This document shows positions 21,483 to 32,257 of a DNA stretch of 64,000 nucleotides, in pieces (the stretch's first letter is position 1; each line of letters begins with the position of its first letter). The position numbers and the translations under genes are program-made. Under the pieces are notes generated by a model. That model searched no databases. It saw only the letters and a program-made list of their open reading frames with translations, and was not told where the DNA came from. Source of the stretch: Coniferiporia sulphurascens. Lineage: Eukaryota > Basidiomycota > Agaricomycetes > Hymenochaetales > Hymenochaetaceae. Location: contig NBBA01000004.1 of NCBI GenBank assembly GCA_002794785.1, positions 1,736,001-1,800,000 on the forward strand, given 5' to 3'.

Positions 21483-24400
21483 TGGAAGACAGAGGGGTTG
21501 GGCTTCCCATTCAGTTTCCGTCTTAGTTTATACTACCGTTTGTGCATGCCGACGTCAGTGCGTCTCCCTTCGGCAGAACATTGCAGATTCCGAGTCGGCG
21601 AGCGAAGTCCTGATTGTTACTCTGGATCCGTGTTATGGCCGCTGGTTTTGATCATACGTTTCTTCTACATATAGATATTGCCGGGCTAGCATTATGAGGG
21701 GGCTGCATAGTCCCGAAAAGTCTCACCGCATTCCAGCGGGTCCGACTCGGAGGGAGACTTTCGGGCTGTTGAGACGCGATGCATCAATTTTTGCTAATGT
21801 AATGGCGCGTCTCGAAACATCAGAGAGCACCTTTTCCGCGGGGAAGCAAGAGGTTAAAAGATATATAAAATAAGGTGAACAGGGCCACGATATATCTGCG
21901 GAGGAGAACATCGCTTCAGACTGCCAGCCTTGATATGAGTAAAAGTTCAAAGTGTACGCCATGTAGGCAGAACATGTTCAATTAGCCATGTTGTACGCTC
22001 TATTCTGTCGTCCTATGCGAATTATCTCCAGTGCCGTGTCTACCTTCGCCACATTCGCAATGGAGAGGAGCCGGCTTGCGCGCCATCGCTGTAAGTAAGA
22101 TGACCTAGCCATTCCAGCCGTGTCTGTAGCGACAGCATGACGATTCTCGATCGCGATGTCTACCGCTGAATTATGCATACGACTGAATGTGAATTGAAGT
22201 CATTCAGCATCTGTTCCGTTGCGTAGGTTCACAAAGAGAAAGAGGGGAGGGGAGAATACACGCACAGAATATCAATGCAGCAGTCCCTCTCGCGCATAAA
22301 CACCCTCCGGCCCTTCCGGAACGCGGCCTCATCCTCTAACCTCCTGAAATCGAGATCTACATCAATTGATACACTCCATAATTTATCCTGTACAACATCC
22401 ACTGAAGGACACACACAGTCGGTGAGCACCCCTTCCGTCCACTTCTTATTCGCCTGCACGGCCCGAACGGCGACAAGAAGGTTGCACAGGCACAGGTGCA
22501 TGGGCTAGAGAGACACATGCACATGCACGGGGAAGGGCGGCGAGGAGGCCTATGCAGGTCAGGGGCAGGCGTGAATACGCAGGACGGGTTCTCGTCGGTT
22601 ACCAGGGCAGGAGCCACCGAAACTTGTTAGAGACCATTTATGCTCCCTCTGGAGGATAATGTATATTTTAAACTAGGATTTTTAACTTATACTGACACCT
22701 CAGCGGCGGACCCGAATCGCCGGTACCGACAGGTAGCATGGAACAAATAAACCCAACTTCGACCCTTTTCTTACTGTGTTTGTACTTACTTGCCTTATAA
22801 GGCGATTGTTTTTCACGTCTTTCGTGCTGGAGCACGGCAACGTCCGTGGTCCCCCCTTGTCTTACGGTACGCATGCGCTCGGTCTTGAAGTGCGCAACCT
22901 CTGCACGGAAGATTTTCCAGATTCGCAGGTCCTCGTAAGACACCATGAACAAGTTTCCATCCAACGTTCGCACGAGCGTTTGTTACTGAACGAAGTCAGA
23001 AGGTTGCACAAGATGTTCGCGTATCACTTACGAGACTCGAGGACTTCAAGTCGCTTCCCCCCCTTCCCTGAGTCACCCGACAAAAGTAGGGGCCTAAGTA
23101 CCAAATATATCTCCAAGCGTCGTGGACGCTCGGATGGCGTGGTTCCCCAAGTTCGCACAGAGTCGAAATGAATCAGCTGCACAGGTTATACCGAAATTGC
23201 TCGTGAACGCAGACATATAAAGAAGCCCGGTGCTTCCACTAGCCTAGGGAACCAGGAAGGACTGCCAGCTCAAGACGCACGCAGTCGGGCCACCCCAATT
23301 CCTATGGTACGAAGACATCCGTCATTGCGCATATTCATGTTGTACCGTGGAAGGCTCGGAAGCACGAAGCACGCGAAATGGCGGATGTTGTACCTTCACA
23401 GTCGCGTGAACGCACCATATGAGCGTAGCATGGCGACGATTTTTTTCTCTCGCAAAAGCCGCAGTCCCGGAGTCTGGATTTCATATTGAGGTAAAACTGT
23501 CGACGTTTACGTTGAATGGGATGGACGGGGACGGCCGAGAATAGACTGCCCTTTCGCTTACAGCATGTGTACACGTGCACGACCTAATTCGTAAATTAGA
23601 GAGCGTCGCTATGACCGTCATCATTAGATCCTACTAGCGTCCTTTCATCTCGTTTTCTTTCCACGCTCGCACAGTGCTTTGACAGCATCCGCGACGCAGT
23701 CATGTTACTACTACCTGTTCCCTAGGTCAGCGAACTGACTGGGGGGGATGGGGAGGGGGCGCAATTAAGCTGAACAGGAAGAAGAAAAAAAGAAAAGTGC
23801 GTTAAATGCACATTTATACTTTTCACTAAGCTTCTCGGGCTACGAAATCTCCTTGCGCCACTAGCCATCAGTATGCCCGTCCATTTCTTTTTCTTCTGAA
23901 AACAAAATATGTCACATGCCGAGGTGCTAAATGAATGGATCACGAGGGGACACAGCCCACTAGTCAAGATCCGTAAGGGGTAGTTAGGGTACCGGTTGCT
24001 AGTGTTGCTGTATTCGCAGCAATATGTCGCAGTACCTAGACTCCGACTGAAAGAGAAATCCAGCAGATATAGTAGGGACCTTCTTCTTGTGGATGTCGGG
24101 AGAAGGCAATGCCGATCGGAGATATTATTAGAGACATTGCCCGGAGCACAGTCGGAGTCTCGGTCCTTCATATTGAACCCTCGCTAGGAACGCCCACCTA
24201 GCGGTAGAAATTTGTACGGGACGGGGGGGAAATGCATACAATTGTTTCAGAAATGCGCAAAAGCATCGAAAAGAAACTTCCGAGAAGAATGTGACCAGTT
24301 GGACCATGTACCATGAGAACGTAACATTTTAGTGCGGGGGTGGCTTTTCTCAAGCGAGGAACATCTTAACCTAGCGAGAACACACGCGCGAGTCGGAGTA

Positions 24401-25212
24401 AAATTGCGATTTCATCGGTAGTGTTGATGTGAACATGTGTGCGAGAACTCTCATAGTCGCCATTGATGTCGCATTATGCACAACGCACGTAAGAAGCCGA
24501 CGTATACAGTAATGGAGTGATGATCGTTCGCCACGGCCGGCGGCCAAACTGGAACTGTTCCGGAGGCAAAACCTTTTGCGTGCCAATAAGCAAACGCAGC
24601 GGGGCCGTCTTCGAGGGTCATAATATGCGCTCCGACGGGCAGGTTTCCGGAAGACATTCAATTTGTGCTTCACGAGAACAGCGTGTCATAAGCACCCCGT
24701 GCATGCACGCGTTCTGCCGACTACGGTGGCGAGTGGATCGGCCCAGCCAGGCACATGACCATAGAAAAGTGTGCAGTGTGCCCTGACGGAGCCATGAGAC
24801 AAGCGCACCGACTGGACGCGGCGAGAACAACAGGATGTTTGGGGGAGAAACTCGTTCTGCCCTGGTTCAGAAAAAAAAGCAGGAAGGTCTACGTAAGCGC
24901 ATAAGAGTATGGTGGCAACCAGTGTTGGCGAGCGAAGGCAGTGCCGTGTGTCGCAAGAAAAGCTCGAAATGCCGACAAGGATGGTCGGATGTGGTGGCCG
25001 AGCCTTTGGAACAGTTCCACGACCAGGAGAACAAGAGCGGTGACTATAGGCGAGTCATAGCACTGGAAAAGCGAGAGAAAGGCCACGGAGACGAGGGAGT
25101 CGGTGCGTCGGCCGGGATGATCCGTGAGAGGCAAACTCCGACTGGGGTGATCTGCGGACCTGCATGGCGCGATTCGGTCTTGTCCTCCCGTGACTCCCTC
25201 CACCTCCGACAT
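21483..25212. other. Long gene-poor region
   Basis: About 3.7 kb without a recognised gene, the largest such gap here. Two spots look more coding-like than the rest: a minus-strand ATG frame at 24451-24657 (starting MSSGNLPVGAHIMTLEDG) and a minus-strand frame at 22668-22973 that has a good donor site (GTAAGTAC) after EKQSPYKA. I cannot assign either. The purine-rich frame from 24835 that runs into the F-box gene is probably its 5' leader. Confidence 0.4.
24451..24657 (-). CDS. Possible small unassigned gene or exon
   Basis: An ATG-started frame of 68 codons with amino-acid use unlike random sequence: MSSGNLPVGAHIMTLEDG, PAAFAYWHAKGFASGTVPV, then NDHHSITVYVGFL. A possible donor follows VGFL (GTGCGTTG), so it may be the first exon of a longer gene. 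No family is recognised and no downstream exon could be tied to it. It could still be chance. Confidence 0.25.
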   Translation of the reverse strand: MSSGNLPVGAHIMTLEDGPAAFAYWHAKGFASGTVPVWPPAVANDHHSITVYVGFLRALCIMRHQWRL

Positions 25213-27555
25213 ATGAATCCAATGTTCGGCCTCTCTCCCTTCCCGCCTCCCCCAGCGCAAAACATGCAATCCCCCTGCACTTTCGACCGCTTTCCTCCTG
25301 AACTATTCGGTACTATATGCGCTGCAGTCTACAACGCCGGCATCCCGGCTTCGGTGCCTTCTCTTGACCCCGTCATGCTCGACGATCCTAGCGTCCCGAC
25401 GGCGCTGCCTTCGTCCCTCCCGCCCTCGCACTGGCCGGAACCTGTGGCACGCCAAACTCTTTACAACCTCTGCCTCGTCAGCCATGCCTGGTCTGATGCA
25501 GCAAAGCCCTGGCTCTGGCGCAAGGTCGAGGTCCGCCTCCCTCAGAATTGGCTCGCCTTTGTTGGTGAGCTCACTTCCGGCGAGGAAGACCTTAGCGAGG
25601 AGCAAATCGACATTTCAATTACTCGGGCCACTAGTGCCGCCCTTGCCATTGGCTCGCTCGACCTACCAGCCGATGAGGCATCGAGGAAATTGCTGCACGA
25701 ATCCATACTTGCCAGCCTATCCGGACCGGACAGTTCGATTCCCCCCGAGCTTCTGTCCCCGCCTGCGTCTCGTGAGCCATCTCCGCGGCGCCTGCGGACA
25801 AAGTCGAAGAGCCCCGCTCGCTGGAAAGTCATGCGGTCCATCAATGATGCACTCCAAAACGTCGTGCAGCAGGACGGCTCCGGGTTCTACGGTAATTAAT
25901 TCAATTGGTGACTGTTATGTTTTAGGCCTTGTTCCTGACATCTTTTGACCCGCATGATACAGTCCCCGCGCCTATGGATCCTCATCCGGGAAGGCATGTC
26001 CGACGCATTGATTTCAGCCATTTCCGAACCATCGGCATGCGCCGATTGACTGGTGAAGCCATCGAACATCGTTTCGTGACTAACGAACGCTTGGAAAATA
26101 CCCTAAAGGTGTGTGAGACATTCGTATTAAATGAATTTGGCGCATATTAAGTGGCCTTATTAGGAATGTCCTAACCTCGCCACATTCGGGGCTACGGAGT
26201 ATATGGATGGGGCGCTTAACCTTCCTGTCCTCAAAGAACTTTTCCTCAGGGGTTCCCCTTCACGAGGTCGCGGTCGCTCTTCTCGTGGGAGAAGCCTGAC
26301 GGTGGAGAATGGCGAAGACGCTGATGAAATGGAACTTGAGAGGCGAAGGGAGTGTAAGGACCTCGTGGCGGTCGATTTTACGGGTTGTGTCTCGGCTATT
26401 TTCTTCAATGCTCTCCGCGATTTTGTACATTCGTACATCGCCATAGACGAGTCCGACTCGAGCGAAGACGAGCGTGGCAGAGGAGACTCACATTTCCATC
26501 GTATCCCCAGGGAACCGATGGCGTTCCCTGGTTTGCAGAGACTCGGTCTGCTGGGGGTTAGATCTATTCAGCCTGATATTTTGCATCCGTTTGTACTTGC
26601 ATTCCCTTCATTGACGCATCTCGACTTGTCCAACACGCGCGTCTCGGCGGGGCTCCTGAAGGCGCTCGGTGTCTCCAATACCGTCCGTCTGGAGGCTATT
26701 GCTCTCGCGCGCTGCACCCGCCTTACGGGCGAATCCATTGTTGACTTCCTCGTCAACGGACACTGTACGCGAGCACTGAAGCATCTCAATCTTTACGGTG
26801 ATGCGACTTATCCTTCCGCGCTAAGCTCAGAGAATCTATCAGAGCTTATAAATCGCGCGCTGTGCTTTACCAACGGTACACTCGAATATCTTGACCTTTC
26901 TAGCAGCCCGCTTACCGCCGCTCACTTCGGGGTACTTCCGGCTCAGCCACACCTTCGCTCGTTTGGTCTTTCATATATTCCGCTGCTTCCTTTGCGCGCG
27001 ATCGCAGACTTTTTACTTTCCCGTGCCCCTAACGTTGAGGTTCTGACACTCATATCCACGTCCCCCGAACTTTCGCTACCTGCTTCTGGTCGCGTACTCA
27101 ATGCATCTATTGCCTTACACGGCACGCTTATTCAACCTCTCTGTATGCCCCCCACGACGTTCAGTGTCTCGCTTTCGCCAGCAGACGAGCAGGAGGCAAC
27201 CCTGGACGCACCGACTCGTCTCCGTGTTCTGGAGCTCTCGATGCCCCTGTTGAATGGTCTAGGCACCGGTGCAGGCACGTGGCGCATTGTGCGCAGCAAG
27301 GGCGGTCGCGCGTGGTATGTCGACGCAGCGAGTGGTTGGGTCACTGAACCTGGGTGCCCTAGTCCAGGGCTTCGCCGGTCGCTTTCGCGCACGCACCCAC
27401 TGCGTATGGCACTTGAGCGGCTTGCAGACGCACGTGGCAACGTGAGCAGTGGAACGGGCTGGCACGCGCGTAAAATGGAGGTGCTCGAAGGAGCTGGTAT
27501 GCTCGGCTGCGAAGACGGACTCTACGGAGCCGTTGCGTTCGCGTACCAAGGCTGA
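25213..27555 (+). CDS. F-box protein with leucine-rich repeats
   Basis: Predicted substrate receptor of an SCF ubiquitin ligase. An N-terminal F-box is visible: TFDRFPPELFGTICAAVYN, then LYNLCLVSHAWSDAAKPWLW and RKVEVRLPQNWLAFVGEL. Two introns (about 25892-25962 and 26109-26163) join this to VPAPMDPHPGRHVRRIDFSH, then to ECPNLATFGATEYMDGALNL, PVLKELFLRGSPSRGR and the leucine-rich part (LTHLDLSNTRVSAGLLKAL, ALKHLNLYGDATYPSALSSE, LEYLDLSSSPLTAAHFGVLP). The C-terminal 120 residues (TWRIVRSKGGRAWYVDAASG, MLGCEDGLYGAVAFAYQG) look conserved and folded. About 740 residues. An in-frame ATG exists at 24835, but the stretch before 25213 is purine-rich and low complexity, so I chose the internal ATG before MFGLSPFPPPP. 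The substrate is unknown. Confidence 0.8.
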
Positions 27556-28037
27556 GCAGGAGGGGAAAAGTGCTAAAGCTTTTATGAATTTTAAAATCGC
27601 ATAAACTCTCATCTAATTCGAGTTGACCGATTTACGTCTAGCTGATTTGTTCGTTTTATTTCATTTAGTCTATCTATCACGCCGTTGTCACGAATTTTTC
27701 ACATCATCCTTGCTTTCACTCGCATACGTTGTCCCGTATATTTATCCATCATCCCAGGTCCTATCATCCATCCCATTTTGGCTCTCACGCATTCTGCAAA
27801 ATTGTACCATACAGTCGACATCTCTATCTTTCTTAGGTTTGTATAGTGGGGTGCACTACGGATCACTGGGTGTATTTTTCTCAAATAAATGGATTATGCT
27901 TCCTAAATCCGAGCGTTCGGAGACATTCGAAGCTGGGACTATTATTGCAAGAAAACCATCGAAGGACGTAAGAAGCAATGCAGATTTCGTAATATTAAAC
28001 TCTAAAGATGGGCTGGTCCGTATTCGGGAGGAAGACG
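27556..28037. other. Convergent 3' flanks of F-box and ERG28 genes
   Basis: AT-rich sequence with no gene recognised, expected to hold both 3' untranslated regions. Confidence 0.5.
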
Positions 28038-28711
28038 TTATGATCGCACGTAGAAGTCGTATTGAGTAACCATCCAGATCAGCGAAGAAGCTGATTTGGC
28101 AAGGACGAAGAAAAGGGGTATCGGGAATGTGAGCTTAGGTCTAGCGACGAGCAGATGAGGCGACTTACTTGCGACTATGACAGGGCTGATGACGCCTGGG
28201 TTTATCTTCGCTGTGCGGAAGATGAGCAGTTCCGAGGAGAAGTGCCCGAAGGCGATGAGGTACGTGAAGAGGGCCATGTCGTATACGCTAGCGGGGACGC
28301 GAATATGAACACCGTTTGACATTGAGGGGTTGGAGAATGGAGTGAGGACGTACACCTTGTCCGTAATGTGATACGCCGCGTAGAAACGGACGACGGCAGA
28401 CGTGAGTGTCCAAACGGCGAAGGTGCGCGCCTGGAGAGCTGTCACTGTACGCCGTACGGACAGGGCCCCCTAAAGTCAGCCACGGGAAACCTTGGAGGAA
28501 AAGTATGTCTACACACCTGGAGAGGTGTTGTAGATCCTTTTCGTGAACTTGAGCGTGAAGAAGCACTGCACGGTGTTAAACAGCGCTGTGGTCGCGACGA
28601 GGAGCTGCCATTTGGGGAGAAGGCCGGGAGTCTGGGGGAGGTCTGTGGTGTGTGAGCACTTGTATTTATTGAGGTCCGTAAGGGGGATTACTTACAGCTT
28701 GCGAAAGACAT
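28038..28711 (-). CDS. ERG28: ERG28, sterol biosynthesis scaffold
   Basis: Small ER membrane protein that tethers the sterol C-4 demethylation enzymes (ERG25, ERG26, ERG27). Spliced exons give MSFASYLPQTPGLLPKWQLL, VATTALFNTVQCFFTLKFTK, then VTALQARTFAVWTLTSAVVR, FYAAYHITDK, YDMALFTYLIAFGHFSSELL, IFRTAKINPGVISPVIV and TSSLIWMVTQYDFYV. This is the full family pattern, with about four membrane segments and roughly 140 residues. Four introns with standard ends are needed; all junctions keep frame. It lies downstream of CTF8 on the same strand, about 220 bases away. Confidence 0.92.
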
Positions 28712-28930
28712 GGAGGACCGAGCGAAGAGACGAGCGTTGTGCGGTGAGCAGTGAGTATGAGCTGGATCTTGCCACTCATGATTTTCGTCAGGCACGTGCC
28801 GCTGCGCGCGTCGCACGCGTCTAAGTGCACAAACTTTATTATCGTAATGTCTGATAAGGATACAGAAGCCGTCTTTTTTGATATACAGACATACAGAATA
28901 CACGCCCAAGGTGATATAGATAAAATTCAG

Positions 28931-29422
28931 CTACTTCTTCGAACCAAAATCCGACGGCGCGCTCATCATGTTGACGATAGGCATGGCCGCTTCGAGAACA
29001 GCACCTTGCGCTTCACTACAGCTACCATGTCGTACTCGCATGTTGCATCTCCCTTGCTACCTTCCTCCGTGCTCGACGCATCTACATCCATTTTATCGCT
29101 TGTGCCCCTTTTGAGCAGTACGGCTAGTGGCTTTGCCAAGTTCACTATTTTCCCTCGAGGAGGTTGTGTCCAATCAGCATTGTCGGCTTTGAGTCCTGCA
29201 CATGCGCATCAGATAGCTTTCAGATTAAAGTTACTGAGCAAAACACACATTTTCGTCAAACTTCAATCGACCGATCGGCTGGCCCCACTGGCTGTCCTCG
29301 ACTTCGATCGAACCCTGCAACTCGATGAGAACCACCTCCTCGGACCCTAGCTTCGCTAGTTGGGGAGGGAACTTGTTTTCTGGCTTTGACGCATGTGCAG
29401 GAAGATTTATAGGTATGATCAT
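28931..29422 (-). pseudogene. CTF8: CTF8-like gene with two frame breaks
   Basis: Homolog of Ctf8, a small subunit of the alternative clamp loader RFC-Ctf18-Dcc1-Ctf8 that acts on PCNA in sister-chromatid cohesion and replication. Exon 1 gives EVVLIELQGSIEVEDSQW and GQPIGRLKFDEN, and an intron of about 55 bases leads to DSKPTMLIGHNLLEGK, all characteristic. The frame then hits TAG in a run of four A (near 29148-29151), while the +1 frame continues IVNLAKPLAVLLKRG. A second break near 28985 is needed to pass from KVLFSKRP into MPIVNMM. Both are single missing bases, one in an A run and one in a CC pair. The gene would be dead as written, but consensus errors are equally likely. The start ATG is at 29422. 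Confidence 0.8.
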
Positions 29423-29576
29423 GCCAGGGTAAAGCAAAGCAGGGAAACGCGTAACGCGCGCGAGTGCAGTAGCGTAGCGCGTTCCATTAGGCACGTGACT
29501 CAACGTGCCGCTCTCCGTTCCCCTTGCTCTTGCAAGCGCACTTTTGTCTTGCTTTCCCCGTCCGACCACTACCGAA
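29423..29576. promoter_or_regulatory. Bidirectional promoter between CTF8 and the ARP10-like gene
   Basis: Only 154 bases separate the two start codons, which point away from each other, so both promoters and leaders must overlap here. No TATA box is evident. Several CG-rich stretches lie in the middle. Confidence 0.6.
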
Positions 29577-31632
29577 ATGGCCAGCGCCTCGAATACCCCG
29601 CGTTCCAAGGGCGCTGTGGCTCCGTCAACGCCCGTGGGCAACCGTCTTGCTTCATCGGTTATGCACTCTTCACCGCACTACGCAACGACGCGACGGCACT
29701 CCCTCTACGGAACTGAAGACCGTATCATTCTCGACCCCGGCTCGCGCGTCTGGAAGGCAGGGTTCAGTGGGGAAGGCCGGCCGCGGGACGTGTTCTTTGT
29801 GGAGAATGAAGATCAGGAGACGCTATGGGGCTTGACTCGGGCGCAGGGCGAGGCGGAGAGGGAAGAGGAGGACAGGATGTTGAGGATTAAGCTGCAGGAC
29901 CGGCTGAGACGAGTTTTCCATGAGTGAGTGAGCAGATTAGCTCATTGATGATGTGCACATTACTCATTAATGTGCCAGGATCCTTTTGACCGACCCAAAG
30001 TCGCGCAAAGTGATTATTGTCGAGCACCCTCTCTTGCCATTACACATAAAAGACATGATGGCTGGCGTACTATTCGACAACCTTCAGGTATGTGATCGTC
30101 TATAACTTCGTTTTTAATACTTGTTGACGTCCCTACTAGATACCCTCCCTTTCGTTCGTGTCAAGTCATTTATTAGCGTTACTAGGCGTCGGTAGGATGA
30201 CAGGATTGGTGCTCGATTGCGGTTATCTCGAGTCGACGGTTATTCCTGTAAGATCTCCCCGAGAAGTCCCTTACATGGCTCAAACTCTGAGCAGAAAGTT
30301 TAGATATTCGCCTCCCGCCCTCTCTTTCCGCAACTTAAAACGACGCCGCTCGCTGGCTCCAGACTCACGTCGCATTTACGCGCCCTGATACTGATGTTCG
30401 CAACTTATATGCCCCCACTGACCACACTCGGCGGTGCTGCCAATATCCCTGCTGCAAGCCGCTCGATGCGCGTCCCCGGGGAGATATTGACAGATGCCGT
30501 TATGGAGGACATAAAGGCACGCTGCTGCTTTGTAGGCGAGATGCTGGATTCGGAATTTCACTCTGCGACTATGTATGTGGATGACGGGATGACGGAAACG
30601 GACGTCCCACCGAGCGACTCGAGCCAGTTTGAGCTGGATTCCGCAGTTAATACGCCCGCGTCGCCACCATCAAGCCGCCTATCGTCTATCACCTCTCCAT
30701 CCGGATTCTCCGCCCTCACGCATGCGCTCAGCGGCTCGGGAACTGGACCCGACTCTGCAGCGGCGGCAGCCGGTTTTGACCGCGCATCAGGGGAGCGGCA
30801 CCTTCAAGCTATTTCAACGATGTACAGCCGCTACTCTACCGCTACAGACTTGTACCTGCGCGTCGACCCGCCGCCGTCGCATGCGACTGGCACGGGGCAA
30901 GGCACACTGCATATCCCCGGATGGGTCCGCGAGCGGGCGGCAGAGGTGCTGTTCGAGGGCGGCGACGTCGACGAAGGCAGCGTCGCAGAGGTGCTTCTTG
31001 ACGCGCTGCTGCGGGTGCCCGTCGACCTCCGTCGTACGCTTGCGAGCTCGATATTGGTCGTTGGCGGGACGGCGATGCTGCCTGGCTTCATCCCCCGTCT
31101 GCAGAATGAGCTAGTGCGCCTGCTGACGCACCCTCCAACGTCGGACCATCCCACACGTCCAGATCGGCCTGCCCCGCCCGTGTACGACCCATACGCCCCC
31201 CTTCGGCCCCTCGCGCCGTATATTGCGATTTTGAATAACCCCTCGCCGTCACCAGCGGCGGCAGGGATTGTCTCGAGTGCAGGAAAGGCGCCCGCCTTCA
31301 CTCCAGCAACGCTATCGTGGGTAGGAGGCTCACTTGCCGGGTAAGCTCCCGTCATAATTTGTATTCTTTACATTCTTAACCATGCGCTTAACTTTAACAG
31401 GGCGATGAAAATCGGTGGGGTGGAGATCTCGCGTGAGAAGTGGGACGAGGCGGAGGCGGAAGATGAAGACGAGGAGGAGGAGGAGTCTACGGTGGAGGGC
31501 GTGGTCCCCTCCAAACGACCTGGTTTCCACCTGCCCGATTGGACGAGGGCGCCCTTGCCGCCGGGCGCACCGCCGGCTCCTCGACCTCCGCGCATGGAGA
31601 TTCCTAGTACACAGGCGGAGGTCGGAGCGTAA
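29577..31632 (+). CDS. ARP10: ARP10-like actin-related protein
   Basis: Actin-fold protein similar to fungal Arp10, proposed to cap the pointed end of the dynactin filament. Exons give LYGTEDRIILDPGSRVWKAG and FSGEGRPRDVF (start of the actin fold), ILLTDPKSRKVIIVEHPLLP, VSSHLLALLGVGRMTGLVLD (phosphate-loop region of an actin, with CGYLES), then IFASRPLFPQLKTTPLAGSR, LTSHLRALILMFATYMPP and LASSILVVGGTAMLPGFIPR, the conserved actin GG motif. A last exon adds an acidic stretch and a Pro-rich tail. Four introns; the one before IFASRP uses a TTTAG acceptor. About 560 residues, longer than actin because of a Ser/Pro-rich insert after DDGMTETDVP. The nucleotide-binding loops are poorly conserved, as usual for Arp10. 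Confidence 0.82.
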
Positions 31633-32257
31633 GAGAGGGTTGAGTGACTTGTATTATACGCTTTGTACGTCCTTGAGCACGCTTGTACTAAAAATGCATA
31701 TGTGGATACTGTCGCATAAATCTGGGAGAGGGGCATCAAGTTGACTCAGGGGGATCCGGTCACAGTCGCGACAATCAACCAAGAGGACATGTTCAGATTG
31801 ATGCCAAATAGACGGATCTGTGACCCCGTTTCCTGGGGGGATTACACGCTCATTTCAAATCCACGGTGTTGGCTGTTGTGCCGCGGCGTCGAAGGGAGGC
31901 AAAGCAGGAACCTTCAAGCTTTCTGCGAAGCGATCGACGAGATCGACAGATCCCCACGAGTTCTTTGTAAATCCAGAATACAATTCTTATTGTTAAAGGA
32001 GAGACATCTATCTAACACAGAAGGAGCGAAAGAAAGTCACACGACCCAGCATTACCTACAAAAAAGCAATACAGTAACGAACAGGCGACGAGGCGGGGGT
32101 TTCCTAATTCCGTTTGAGATCTGAACAACATGGAGGATGAATAAGAAAGAAAAAATGAAGGATGGTTGAGACAGCTCCGAGGTGGGTATGGGAGGCGGTT
32201 TTCTGAGCCTCGTACAATAGGGGGAAAAGGGAAAGCTTTTAGGGAGAGTGCGGCACG
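31633..32257. other. Convergent 3' flanks
   Basis: No gene recognised between the convergent ARP10-like and PX-PB1 genes. Confidence 0.5.

Noticed and set aside
28751..29350. Plus-strand frame of 199 codons
   Set aside because: It is the antisense shadow of CTF8 and the ERG28 upstream region.
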